A stretch of DNA of 64,000 nt from Nostoc sp. KVJ3 (GCF_026127265.1 NZ_WWFG01000001.1:186001-250000); one strand, 5' to 3'. Shown: positions 33,217 to 43,091, counted from the first letter of the stretch. Notes: a model not told the origin generated them from the letters alone. Numbers and translations: made by a program.

Positions 33217-36200
33217 TCATACCGGAATTTCAATAAAAAATTCTGTTCCTTCACCTAAAACAGAGTTAAAACTCAATTTTCCGCCGTGGGTTTCTTCAAC
33301 AATTTGACGAGCGATCGCCAACCCTAACCCCGTCCCTTTACCCACAGCTTTTGTAGTAAATAAATGGTCAAAAATCTTTGATTTGACTGCTTCGCTCATC
33401 CCCTTCCCATTATCTATAATGGCAATCTTGACTAGATGATTTCCGACCGAGGTTGTAATTGTAATGCAGTTAGGATTAGCTTGAATTTCCTCAAATCTGC
33501 GTCCAGTGTTAGATTCATCTAAGGCATCAATGGCATTTGCGATCAGATTCATGAATACCTGATTTAATTGACCGGGGAAGCATTCTACTTCAGGCAAATT
33601 ACTGTAATTTGTGACAACTTCAATGGCGGGACGTTGTTCATTAGCCTTGAGACGATGTTTCAAAATTAAAATTGTGCTATCAATACCTTCATGAATGTTA
33701 AATGGCACTTTGTAATCTTGATCGGCACGAGAGAAAGTTCTTAAACTGGTGCTGATGTTCTTTAGCCTGTCGCATGCCATCGACATAGAATCAATCATCT
33801 TGGGTAAGTCTGATAAGCTATAATCCAAGTCGATTTCTTCGGCGTGGTCTTTGATTTCCCCATTTTTGTTGGGTAAACTTTTTTGATATAGTCCGAGATG
33901 TTCAACAAGATCAGCTAGGGTGGGTTTAGCAAGTTTTAGACTGGCAGCAATAAAACCCAAAGGATTATTCATTTCATGGGCTATCCCTGCGACTAAGTTA
34001 CCCAACGCAGACATTTTTTCACTCTGCACTATTTGTAATTGGGCTTGTTGTAAATCTTGCAATGCTTGTTGCAAATCTTCTGATTTTTGCTGCGATTCGG
34101 CAAAGGACTGTTCTAGCTGTTGGGCATATTGCTGCGATCGCTCATAAAGTCGAGCATTTTCCAAAGAAATTGCGGCTTGAGCGCAGATTAAATTGAGTAG
34201 TTCGACGCGATCGCTCGTGAACGCCCCCGTTGCTAAATTATTTTCTAGATATAAAATACCCAGCAACTTCCCTTGATGCAAAATCGGGCTGCATAAGATA
34301 CTCTGAGGCTGCTGACGCATGATATACGGGTCATTGGCTAAAATCGGATCAGCCGTTGCATCCAGCAGCACAATAGTCTCCCTATTGTGCTTCACTTTGT
34401 AAATCAGCTTTAGGGGAATATCTTGACTCTCCTCAACGGGAAGGCGCTGCAACACTACCGGCTCCGAACCCTCAATAATTGACCCTTTGATCAGCAGGTG
34501 CGAGTCTCGCAACAGCATTAACACGCATTTATCAGCCCCCGCATTTTCGATGACGATCGCAAGCAACGATGAAAGTAGTTTTTCGAGTTCGATTTCACCA
34601 GAAAGAGTTTGAGAAGCCTTGAGAATAGCTTTTAAATCGAGGGAATCAGAGACGCTGGAGGAAGAACTAGTGGAGGTGACTGTACCGGTGGCGAAGACGG
34701 TTTCGTTAACTGAGAAGGCAGTGCGAGTTTGTTGGAGGATAGCAGCTAGAAGTTGAGGATAGCGTCTTTCCAAGTCAGCAACCTTGGCTTTCGCACCCCA
34801 ACGAGCATAACCATAGTAGGCTTCAATCATGTAGTCCTGGGCGATGCGCTGTCTGCCCCAGTCGAGGTAGAATTTGGCGGCGAGTTCGTTGGCTAAGGCT
34901 TCTTCTTGGATATATTCGTTAGCTTTCGCTCCAGATATGGCCTTGTCATAAAACTCACTGGCTTCTACTTTTTGCCCTAACAATCGACATTTTTCCGCTT
35001 CTACCAAATCAATCTTATGTTGGTAATTCATTGGAGCATGGTGCGCCCAGTGCTGTTGTAACTGGGTTTGGTTTTGTGTTACCCGCTCTAATGCTTGTGA
35101 TACCTCTGTTGGTGTTTGATTCAACTGTGCTATGGCAACCAAAGAATCATAAAGATAAAAAGCAGGTTCGCCGACTATTCCCGCAGCAGCCATTAAATAG
35201 TTTCTGCCCTCAACTGCATAATTGTTAGCTTGCTCAACTTCCCCAAATAAAAAGCAAAGGGTCAGCTTATATAAATAGAATAAATACAACCCAAATAGGT
35301 CATTTGCAGACAATAGCAGAGGCAGAAATTCCATCTCTTGGAGGGCTGAACCAGACAACAGGGTGGGATGCAACCCAACTCCCAGTAAATTTAAAACAGA
35401 TTGCCAATAGATCCGGCAGTAATTGGCTGTTGTCAATTGGTTAACTTGCACCAAACCATTGTAGTAGGTGTGCGTATCCTGTTCTAAGGTGGTAAGGGGC
35501 TGACCGCACCAAAAGGAATGCAAACAGAAAAAGTGGCCACTATGTCCAGTAATTAGCAAGTTTCCGACTTCTATGGCAGTTGCATAGCTCTCCCTCAAGA
35601 GTGATAACGTTTCTTGGATGTGAGCTTTTCGGTGTCGGATATACCCAGCCCGCATCAGTAATACTTCCGGTTTAGTTACTTTAGCATCGAGTTTTAAGAC
35701 AACATTCAATGCCAACTGACTAAACTCTACAGCTAAATCTACATCTTCCAAGAGATTACAGACAATCATGCTATAGCAAATATAGTTATAAGCTGAAATA
35801 GATAAGTTTCCGTGCTGCAAAGACAATTTGAGTGAAAAGCAAGTCAGTAATGAGAACAAGGGAGAGCCAGAGAGGTAAGCTGCTGGTGTGATGCTACTAG
35901 TCATCTGAATAATTGCAAGTTTGTTGGTATCTGTCATCATTGGCAGGTGGACAAAATCTGCAATTTTCCTGTCTCCAATCAGTTCACTAATCTCTTGAAT
36001 TGACTGTTGAATATCAGTTAGTGTGGGTGTTTCTGGAAAGGTGACACCCAACTGTTGCAGGATCTGAATGCCGATCGCAATAGATTCGGTAAGTTGATTC
36101 TGGGAGGTCTTTGCTTGAATTCTAATGCGGTAAACATTGAGCTTTTCTAGTAAAGAGTGTGCCTGTTCAATGACAATATCAATCCACTGTTCCATTACCT

Positions 36201-38676
36201 CAAAGTCACCGCACAGCATTGCTAATTCAGCCGAATTGTTATGGAATAATAGAGTCATTTCATACTGCTGTTGCCAAGCTTTTTCTCCCAACAGTGACAA
36301 TCCCACTGCAACATACTCACGAGCCGCTTGATAGGCGGTAGCGGCTCTGGCTTTGCGACAGGCAATCAGATTAAGCCCAGCTAGTTCATCTCGTTCTCTT
36401 TGTTGGGTAATTAAAGCAGTTCCGTGATTTAATTGATTTACCACTTCAAAAATGCGGTCTTCTGTTGCTGCTGAGGAAATCTGTTGCAGGAGCAGTTGTC
36501 CTATTTGGTAATGAGTCCTCTGTTTTTGGTCATCGGGAATCAGAGAATAAGCAGCTTGTTGGATGCGATCGTGTAAAAATTTATAACTTGCTAATTGCTC
36601 ATTGCTAATAGCTATTTGTTGATTTTTATTAGCAATGGACAAATAGCTATTAGCAGTTTCATCTTGATAAAATTTATAAACATCACTAATCGGTAAAATT
36701 AACCCTTCTTGTAATGCTTTCCACAAAGCAGAAGCCGTCTCAATTTGGGATTGCTGCGAAACAATTGCCAAAGTCGCTAAATCAAAATAGTTGCCAATAC
36801 AAGCTGCTAACTGCAACACCTGTTGAGTTGATAGCGGTAGTTTTCGTAATTGAAAACCCATAAAAGCCACAACATCGTCTGTAACAGCTTGAGTTGTCAC
36901 CTGGACAATGTCACATTGCCAGAAATTTGAATCAAAATTAAATTCAATTAGCCTATCTTGATGTAATGCTTTGAGAAACTGGGCGGCAAAAAACGGATTA
37001 CCTTGAGTTTTTTGATGAACTAATTGAGAAAGAGGTAATGCTAAATTTTCTGTACATTTTAGTGTATCGGCAACTAATTGATTTACTCTGACTTGATTGA
37101 GTGGTGCTAAAGTAATTGTATTAATAGTTGCTGATGTTTTTTTGATTTCGCTCAAAGTCAACATTAATGGATGTCCTGGGTTGACTTCGTTATCACGGTA
37201 CGCACCAATTAACAAAAGATGCTTTGTATCAGCCATCAATAGCTGCATTAACTTCAGCGATGCTGAATCTGCCCATTGCAAATCATCTAAGAACATTACT
37301 AATGGATGTTCTAAACTGGTAAAAACTTGAGTGAATTTTTGAAACAATAAATTAAATCTATTTTGTGCCGCCGTTCCTGATAATTCTATGGCGGGTGGTT
37401 GTTCACCAATAATTCTTGATAGTTCGGGGATAACTTCAATAATTACTTGTCCATTTTCTCCAACTGCTGATAAGATTTGGTTTCTCCATTGCTGAAGCTG
37501 TGCATCACTTTCGCTTAACAGTTGCCCCATTAAATCCCGGAATGCTTGCACAAATGCCGAAAAGGGAATATTGCGTTGAAATTGGTCAAATTTACCTTTG
37601 ATAAAATAACCACGTTGGCGCACAATTGGTTTATGAACTTCGTTGACAACCGCAGTTTTACCAATTCCCGAAAACCCAGCTACCAACATCATTTCTGTTG
37701 CACCAAGGCTAACTCGTTCAAATGCTTGCAGTAGAGTTGATACTTCGGTTTCTCGTCCATAAAGTTTGTCGGGGATGATGAAGCGATCGCACACGTCCCT
37801 TTGTGCAATTTCAAAACTCTGAATTTCACCAGTTTCATTTAGCTGATGTAAACAATTTTCTAAATCAAATTTCAGTCCTAACGCACTCTGATATCTGTCT
37901 TCAGCATTTTTCGCCATAAGTTTTTTGACGATTTCTGAGAGTGCAGACGGTATTTGTGGGTTAATTTCAGATACTAAAGGCGCTGCTTTGGCAATGTGAC
38001 AATGTACTAACTCCATCGGCTCATTTAATGGAAATGGTAACTCCCCAGTGAGTAATTCGTAGAAAGTGACACCTAAAGAATAGAAATCAGTGCGGTAGTC
38101 AATTCCCCGATTCATCCTCCCTGTTTGTTCTGGGGATATATAACTAAGTGTCCCTTCTAAGACATTAGGATTAATGAGTGTTTGGGTTTCTCTTGGTAGT
38201 AAAGAGGCAATACTAAAGTCAATTAATTTAACTTGCTTGGTTTCAGGATTAATTAAAATATTGCTGGGTTTAATATCTTTATGAATAATTCGCTCTCGAT
38301 AGAGTATGTCTAAGACGTTGCAAAGTGCGATCGCTAGAACTAAAAAATCATGACCAGACGCAATATATCGCGTTTTTACAGAGGTGAAATAATCTTTTAG
38401 AGAAATTCCACCAAAGTCTTCCATCACCAGCGAATAGCCATTTTGGTAAGGTTCTAGGCTATAGGTGGCGATGATCAGGGGTGAGTTGAGATTTTTGGCG
38501 ATCGTATACTGATTGCGAAACTGTACCAATTCACTGAAACTGGGATAAGGATTTTTCAGCAGTTTAATCACTACAGGTTCTCGATCGATTTCTCGAACTG
38601 CACGATAAACCACAGTGCGAGAACCATTGTAGAGTTCTTCACTAACTTGATATCCGGGAATACTTACTGGAGTCAT
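33217..38676 (-). CDS. Trifunctional Ser/Thr kinase - AAA ATPase - GAF - histidine kinase
   Basis: An 1819-residue cytoplasmic signalling protein. Residues 1-280 are a eukaryotic-type protein kinase: VIKLL (K38), HKDIKPSN (132-139) and IDFS in place of IDFG. Residues ~300-620 are an AAA_16-type ATPase with Walker A GFSGIGKT (334-341) and Walker B VMFLDDLQWAD. A long helical, TPR-like region follows to ~1340, then a GAF domain (~1357-1510), a coiled coil, a HisKA box with phospho-acceptor H1567 in GIAHEMNNP, and an HATPase with NAIDAL and GTGLGLAIAR (~1785). The architecture is characteristic of Nostoc-type cyanobacteria. Inputs and the cognate response regulator are unknown. A decayed relative lies just beyond its 5' end at 39321-39585. 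Confidence 0.95.
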   Translation of the reverse strand: MTPVSIPGYQVSEELYNGSRTVVYRAVREIDREPVVIKLLKNPYPSFSELVQFRNQYTIAKNLNSPLIIATYSLEPYQNGYSLVMEDFGGISLKDYFTSVKTRYIASGHDFLVLAIALCNVLDILYRERIIHKDIKPSNILINPETKQVKLIDFSIASLLPRETQTLINPNVLEGTLSYISPEQTGRMNRGIDYRTDFYSLGVTFYELLTGELPFPLNEPMELVHCHIAKAAPLVSEINPQIPSALSEIVKKLMAKNAEDRYQSALGLKFDLENCLHQLNETGEIQSFEIAQRDVCDRFIIPDKLYGRETEVSTLLQAFERVSLGATEMMLVAGFSGIGKTAVVNEVHKPIVRQRGYFIKGKFDQFQRNIPFSAFVQAFRDLMGQLLSESDAQLQQWRNQILSAVGENGQVIIEVIPELSRIIGEQPPAIELSGTAAQNRFNLLFQKFTQVFTSLEHPLVMFLDDLQWADSASLKLMQLLMADTKHLLLIGAYRDNEVNPGHPLMLTLSEIKKTSATINTITLAPLNQVRVNQLVADTLKCTENLALPLSQLVHQKTQGNPFFAAQFLKALHQDRLIEFNFDSNFWQCDIVQVTTQAVTDDVVAFMGFQLRKLPLSTQQVLQLAACIGNYFDLATLAIVSQQSQIETASALWKALQEGLILPISDVYKFYQDETANSYLSIANKNQQIAISNEQLASYKFLHDRIQQAAYSLIPDDQKQRTHYQIGQLLLQQISSAATEDRIFEVVNQLNHGTALITQQRERDELAGLNLIACRKARAATAYQAAREYVAVGLSLLGEKAWQQQYEMTLLFHNNSAELAMLCGDFEVMEQWIDIVIEQAHSLLEKLNVYRIRIQAKTSQNQLTESIAIGIQILQQLGVTFPETPTLTDIQQSIQEISELIGDRKIADFVHLPMMTDTNKLAIIQMTSSITPAAYLSGSPLFSLLTCFSLKLSLQHGNLSISAYNYICYSMIVCNLLEDVDLAVEFSQLALNVVLKLDAKVTKPEVLLMRAGYIRHRKAHIQETLSLLRESYATAIEVGNLLITGHSGHFFCLHSFWCGQPLTTLEQDTHTYYNGLVQVNQLTTANYCRIYWQSVLNLLGVGLHPTLLSGSALQEMEFLPLLLSANDLFGLYLFYLYKLTLCFLFGEVEQANNYAVEGRNYLMAAAGIVGEPAFYLYDSLVAIAQLNQTPTEVSQALERVTQNQTQLQQHWAHHAPMNYQHKIDLVEAEKCRLLGQKVEASEFYDKAISGAKANEYIQEEALANELAAKFYLDWGRQRIAQDYMIEAYYGYARWGAKAKVADLERRYPQLLAAILQQTRTAFSVNETVFATGTVTSTSSSSSVSDSLDLKAILKASQTLSGEIELEKLLSSLLAIVIENAGADKCVLMLLRDSHLLIKGSIIEGSEPVVLQRLPVEESQDIPLKLIYKVKHNRETIVLLDATADPILANDPYIMRQQPQSILCSPILHQGKLLGILYLENNLATGAFTSDRVELLNLICAQAAISLENARLYERSQQYAQQLEQSFAESQQKSEDLQQALQDLQQAQLQIVQSEKMSALGNLVAGIAHEMNNPLGFIAASLKLAKPTLADLVEHLGLYQKSLPNKNGEIKDHAEEIDLDYSLSDLPKMIDSMSMACDRLKNISTSLRTFSRADQDYKVPFNIHEGIDSTILILKHRLKANEQRPAIEVVTNYSNLPEVECFPGQLNQVFMNLIANAIDALDESNTGRRFEEIQANPNCITITTSVGNHLVKIAIIDNGKGMSEAVKSKIFDHLFTTKAVGKGTGLGLAIARQIVEETHGGKLSFNSVLGEGTEFFIEIPV

Positions 38677-38761
38677 TGTTCTGCCACCAAAATCTTGACA
38701 ATTCTGGATTTAGTATTCCCAGATCATAAAATGGGTTTATTGTTGCGAGGCAACTTATCCT

Positions 38762-39211
38762 ATGGAATACTCCATTCCCCTACCCCTGCTCCCAACTTCG
38801 GCAGAACTCCCCGACTCTGATGATACTCCTGTGGATAACGAACTCCAAAACCTGTTTCCTAACTTACTGTTAGCTATTTTGTCCGCTATTTGGAGCGATG
38901 TCTGGCGACAAGCCGCTTCGCGTCTACGCACCGATTGGTTCTTTGGTGTAGACATGGGTATCTATTACCTCCCGACTGCACCAAGAAAATCCATTGTCCC
39001 CGATGGCTTTTTGAGCTTGGGTGTGGAACGACGGCGACGACCGCCGAATGGAAGACTCAGTTATGTGCTTTGGGAAGAAAATTGGACTCCACCTATTTTG
39101 GTTGTCGAAATCGTCTCTCAAACCTATGGTGGAGAATACGATATTAAAATGGGCAAATATTTGGATTTAGGGGTATTGTATTACGTTATCTACAATCCAG
39201 ATAATTTGTAA
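38762..39211 (+). pseudogene. Truncated Uma2-family (DUF820) endonuclease-like gene
   Basis: 149 codons matching the first three quarters of Uma2 proteins: IVPDGFLSLGV, ILVVEIVSQTYGGEYDIKMG and KYLDLGVLYYVIYNPDNL, with the PD...E-x-K core. Family members normally run to about 190-240 residues, and the frame stops right after the YVIYNP motif where a further 40-60 residues are expected. I infer a 3' truncation; the following bases abut kinase and transposase debris. It may still be expressed. Confidence 0.7.
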
Positions 39212-39320
39212 CTATAACAATCCTATTTGATTTGTGAAAATCTGCGGTGTCCAGATGCCCGACTTCGTAAAAGTTATCGGGGATATTATTTTTCACGAAT
39301 GATTTAGTAGGGCTATAGAT

Positions 39321-39585
39321 TTACAAAGGTATTTCAATCATAAATTCTGTACCTTCACCCAGAACAGAGTTACAACTTAATTTACCGCCGTGGGTTGATT
39401 CGACGATTTGTCGAGCGATCGCCCGCACTTCGCAGACTTGATTCTCTGAAGGTAAGATTAAGGCACAGCGATCGCCCCCCGAATTTTGCAGAATAATTTG
39501 GGTCAGTTGGTAGATCAGATCCGCTAACTGAATCACCCGCACAAGTGCTTGGGAGGCTTTGATAATGGCACTTTTTGCTTGAGTA
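39321..39585 (-). pseudogene. Internally deleted remnant of a kinase paralogue (GAF joined to HATPase end)
   Basis: Read leftward from about 39585: AKSAIIKASQALVRVIQLAD and LIYQLTQIILQNSGGDRCAL match the GAF entry of the 33217-38676 kinase (LKAILKASQTLSGEIELEKL). The frame then jumps directly into ARQIVESTHGGKLSCNSVLG and EGTEFMIEIPL, the extreme HATPase end of the same family. About 400 residues are missing between. The join falls at codons GCG ATC GCT (a HIP1 octamer) that encode AIA in both parts. Confidence 0.82.
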
Positions 39586-39702
39586 TTTACCAGATTAAAT
39601 CCCCAAGCGTTTGAGCAATGCTTTCATCAATGGGTGGAGTCGATTACTGAAGCTATTGGTGCCCAAGTTATACCTATCGACGGGAAAACAGTGCGACAAT
39701 GA
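39583..39702 (+). pseudogene. ISAs1-type transposase fragment
   Basis: The frame reads VFTRLNPQAFEQCFHQWVES then ITEAIGAQVIPIDGKTVRQ and a stop. VIPIDGKTVR is the first DDE-region motif of ISAs1-family transposases. Stops flank both ends and there is no downstream remainder beyond vague similarity to about 39780. It begins where the kinase remnant stops, suggesting that the insertion destroyed that gene. Confidence 0.7.
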
Positions 39703-39888
39703 GCATCAGGATTTGGCTGTTGTGCCAACCCAATCAGCAACGTTAAGCGTGGACAAAGTGGTTTGACATAACTACACAAGCCAGATAAAAAGGGTATAAC
39801 ATAAGACCAGCCCTTTCAAAGCGAGTAGAAATTCTCGGAAGTGAAATTCTTCTCTAAACCACCTAATACCTGTGCCGGAGATTTGCCG

Positions 39889-40758
39889 ATGAAAACTATA
39901 TCTAGCCTCGATGCAGTAACTAAAAATTTAGAACAGCATGAAAACTCGAAGCGGATTAAAAAACTAATATACTCGGCTTGTAAAAACATTTGGGAAAATG
40001 ATGAAGAGACGCTAGATAGGTTTAATTTACAAGAATTAATCCAAGAATTATGCAGATTTAATCCAAGTACAAATAACTTAGATTATACCTTATCTAAGGT
40101 TGTACAAACCCTTAATAAACAAGCTGAATATGCCCAAATTGCTGATGTTATTTCTCAGGAAATGCAGAAGCTATACATAACAATTGATGAATCAACAGGA
40201 ATACTATTAAAGGAACCTCATCAAGAGGAACAAATATTTTATAATCCTCGACAAATATCATCAAAATTTATAGATAAATCTCCAAACACTGAAATCAAAC
40301 ATCAATATAATCAGTTTGATTTACGGCAAAATATTATGAAGTATACTAACCCACTTAGGGCTAAGATAGTTATATTTTCGGCGCTTTACAAGAAGTTTAC
40401 TTTCAATGAAGAAGACTGGTTAAAACTGAAGGCTGAAAAACTTGATGATTTATTGCTGAGATTATTTGATAATTGTCCAACTATCAGAGAGCTTGAATCT
40501 AAACTAAATCGTGCTGTTATATCTTTAGGTAAGCCGGATGAAAATATTCAAGCAGCTAGTGCAATCATCCAATCTATGCGAGGTTTATATGCTAATGTCT
40601 CATCCAGTGCCAACGGATATCAAGCGTTTAACAGCGATTCATCTCCAGAAATGAGAACACTCGTTAATCCTCACCACAAAAGTGGGATCAAAGATGATAA
40701 TAATACCTGTCAATTTATAGTACCTTCTCCCAAAGATCCGCTCAAGGAAAAACAATGA
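39889..40758 (+). CDS. Unknown protein with an internally duplicated ~78-residue domain
   Basis: A 289-residue helix-rich protein (305 if GTG 39841 is used). Two segments align: one from KRIKKLIYSACKNIW through QIADVISQEMQKLY, the other from LRAKIVIFSALYKKF through AASAIIQSMRGLY. Both contain an L-x-x-L-I/L-x-x-L core and a terminal M-x-x-LY motif, so the protein is a tandem duplication of one helical domain with a linker. No known family is recognised. GGAGA precedes ATG 39889 by nine bases. It is AT-rich and lies in a region of decayed and mobile sequence. Confidence 0.72.
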   Translation: MKTISSLDAVTKNLEQHENSKRIKKLIYSACKNIWENDEETLDRFNLQELIQELCRFNPSTNNLDYTLSKVVQTLNKQAEYAQIADVISQEMQKLYITIDESTGILLKEPHQEEQIFYNPRQISSKFIDKSPNTEIKHQYNQFDLRQNIMKYTNPLRAKIVIFSALYKKFTFNEEDWLKLKAEKLDDLLLRLFDNCPTIRELESKLNRAVISLGKPDENIQAASAIIQSMRGLYANVSSSANGYQAFNSDSSPEMRTLVNPHHKSGIKDDNNTCQFIVPSPKDPLKEKQ

Positions 40759-40793
40759 TAATAATTTGTGACTATTCTTAATTATAAGAAAAC

Positions 40794-40886
40794 TAGGACT
40801 TACGCAAAAAATAGCCAAAACCCTTATTTTCATGTAGGGGCAATTCATGAATTGCCCCTACGCCGTATAGTTTTGCGTAAGTCCTA
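40794..40886. mobile_element. 93-bp MITE-like element with 16-bp perfect terminal inverted repeats
   Basis: TAGGACTTACGCAAAA at the left and its exact inverse TTTTGCGTAAGTCCTA at the right bracket an inner perfect 28-bp palindrome at 40834-40861 (GTAGGGGCAATTCA and its inverse). The inner core recurs at 18668-18693, and terminus-like pieces lie near 5819 and 18740 (GCGTAAGTCCTA). No transposase is encoded. Confidence 0.82.
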
Positions 40887-40925
40887 AAAACTTAAAAAGA
40901 TGGTGGTAATTGAGATAGAAAAAAT

Positions 40926-41918
40926 ATGGATGCTAATGAACTTCTTAAAAGATACGAAAATGGAGAAACAGAATTTATTGAGGCAAACTTAAATGGGGTA
41001 AATTTATTTGGTGCAGACTTGATTGGGATAGCTTTGAATAAGGCCGATTTGCGTAATGCCATCCTAACTTTTAGCTACCTAAATCGGGGAATTCTGAATA
41101 AGGCAAATCTAGTATGTACCAAGCTAAGTGGTGCGAACTTAAATCAGGCAAGTTTAATCAGTGCCAACTTGCATGATGCTAATTTACATGGTGCCACTTT
41201 GCAGGGTGCCGATTTGCGTAATGCCGATTTAACTTTGGCATATATGCTCGATAGTAACTTGATGAATGCTGACTTGCGTGGTGCAAATTTGAGTGGTGCA
41301 AATCTAACTGGTGCGTGTCTGCGTGGTGCTAACCTGCGAGAAGAAAAAAGGATGTACTCTGCTAGTCTACGGGGCGCTAACCTCCATAAGGCTGACCTGC
41401 GCGGCGCTGATTTAACTGGTGTAGACTTATCTAAAGTTGATTTGAGTGGTGCTAACTTGAGTGAAGCAACGCTACGTTATGCCGATTTGAGCGATGCCAA
41501 CTTGAGTGAAGCAATTTTGTCTAATGCATCTCTGGCAGATACTAACATTGGGGGTGCTAATTTGAAAGGTGCTAACCTGATGAATGCTAGATTGGAAAGG
41601 TCAAATCTGATTGATGCCGACCTTACGGGTGTTAACTTGTATGGTGCAATTATGGCAGATGCGAAACTAACTAGATGCCAGATGAGTGGAGCAAACCTGA
41701 GTTTTGCAAGACTAAATAGAGTTGATTTAAGTCGGGCTAATCTACGTGGGGCTAACCTTACTGAAGCTGACTTAGTTGATGCCTATCTTGCTAGGACAAA
41801 TTTGACTGATGCTAATTTAAGTAAGGCAAATCTAATCAGGGCAGAAATGAGTAGTACAAATCTGACGGGTGCAGATTTGCGTTGTGCAGTCATGCCTGAT
41901 GGAACAATTAACGATTAA
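40926..41918 (+). CDS. Pentapeptide repeat protein
   Basis: A 330-residue protein almost entirely built of A(D/N)LxX pentapeptides such as ANLHDANLHGATLQGADLRN and ADLTGVDLSKVDLSGANLSE, which fold into a right-handed quadrilateral beta-helix. A short non-repeat N-terminus (MDANELLKRYENGETEF) is typical of cyanobacterial members. One interruption (REEKRMYSASLRG) makes a loop about 40% along. Function is unknown; some family members mimic DNA. Confidence 0.93.
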   Translation: MDANELLKRYENGETEFIEANLNGVNLFGADLIGIALNKADLRNAILTFSYLNRGILNKANLVCTKLSGANLNQASLISANLHDANLHGATLQGADLRNADLTLAYMLDSNLMNADLRGANLSGANLTGACLRGANLREEKRMYSASLRGANLHKADLRGADLTGVDLSKVDLSGANLSEATLRYADLSDANLSEAILSNASLADTNIGGANLKGANLMNARLERSNLIDADLTGVNLYGAIMADAKLTRCQMSGANLSFARLNRVDLSRANLRGANLTEADLVDAYLARTNLTDANLSKANLIRAEMSSTNLTGADLRCAVMPDGTIND

Positions 41919-41955
41919 AAATATGGTGTTGCTGAATCGAGGTATGAACTTGAAT

Positions 41956-41983
41956 GTAGAGACGTAAAATTTTACGTCTCTAC
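41956..41983. terminator. Perfect 28-bp palindrome after the pentapeptide gene
   Basis: GTAGAGACGTAAAA followed by TTTTACGTCTCTAC, 37 bases after the stop. It is a member of the GAGACG palindrome family and a plausible terminator. Confidence 0.5.
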
Positions 41984-42105
41984 AAGGATTTTTCATCGCA
42001 ATGCATAATCGTTTCGCAATGACATAAATATTTTTGCATACGCACTTGTAGGCAATTTTACCCCTGGTGACAGCTTCCATAACTTTACCCCGATAAAAGA
42101 TAATT

Positions 42106-42858
42106 GTGAAAACAGAATTACCTCCATTAACTAATTTTGTTCTATTCTTTGTAGTTGTCTTAAGTGTGGTGTATTTGTATAACAGTATAATTCAAGGAGC
42201 ATTAATTAAAAAGCAACGAAAAGTAGAAAGGCCCAAGTCTGGTTTTGGCTTTTATATGTTATGGAATCAAATTTCGTTAATTTTCTTCTTTAGCATAACT
42301 TATATTCTAGGATGGGACGCACCAGCAGTTGGCTTAAAACTTGAAATCTTACCAATATTTTCCTTAATAATTGGCTTAATTTGCTATGGGATATTCCTTT
42401 TAGTATTAAGTAAAATCTTAAATCTTCTGAGAATCAGTGAAATTGTGCAAAATGATGCTTATTTCGTTTCTGCAAGTCTTATGCCACGACAGAAACTTCA
42501 GAAAATATTATTTATGATTGCCGTATGCATCTTGAATCCAATAACAGAAGAATTGATATTTCGTGGAGTATTAGTACATCAATTAGGCTTATATATAAAT
42601 AATAATCATTTGGCAATTTGTTTGGGTTTATTTGTAAGTGTTCTAAATCATATTTATCAAGGAAAATTACATATTATTACGCATATTATTTTTTATAGTT
42701 TTACTGTAATATTGCTCTATTCACATGCAGGACTTATTGGGGCTATAGGTTTTCACTTTACAGGAGATATTTACCCGTTCATGTGGCTTAAACATGAGGT
42801 TACTAACTATAAAAAACGAAGAAGGGATAAACGCAGGGCTAAATATATTTCCAGTTAG
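42106..42858 (+). CDS. CPBP-family intramembrane metalloprotease
   Basis: A 250-residue membrane protein with about seven hydrophobic helices. Conserved motif 1 is EELIFR (E148, E149, R153), motif 2 places H182 in VLNHIYQ, and GFHFTGDIY (H217, D221) is motif 3; these residues form the Abi/CPBP (Rce1-like) active site. Bacterial members act in bacteriocin immunity, protein processing or maturation of lipidated proteins; the role here is unknown. The start is GTG 42106. The gene is AT-rich and ends in a basic tail. Confidence 0.85.
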   Translation: MKTELPPLTNFVLFFVVVLSVVYLYNSIIQGALIKKQRKVERPKSGFGFYMLWNQISLIFFFSITYILGWDAPAVGLKLEILPIFSLIIGLICYGIFLLVLSKILNLLRISEIVQNDAYFVSASLMPRQKLQKILFMIAVCILNPITEELIFRGVLVHQLGLYINNNHLAICLGLFVSVLNHIYQGKLHIITHIIFYSFTVILLYSHAGLIGAIGFHFTGDIYPFMWLKHEVTNYKKRRRDKRRAKYISS

Positions 42859-43091
42859 TATATCAGATACCCTCTTCATACAAGTAGATGTAGGGGTATG
42901 AGTAGCGTTCATGCAGAAAATCGGGTGAAGAGATATTACATGAGTAATACAAGCATTTTTAGAAGCTTAAACGCTTATTGTATCCTTAAGTAGTGACTCG
43001 ACGATCGACATTAGTGAATGATCTAAGTTATCAGGATAATCTTTATCTAAGTAAGGCTTTTAAGCTGAACTCGGCTTTCTGTTCCGATGAT

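Noticed and set aside
40926..42858. Pentapeptide repeat protein plus CPBP protease as a bacteriocin or defence island
   Set aside because: No peptide precursor, exporter or toxin gene is adjacent; proximity alone is too weak.
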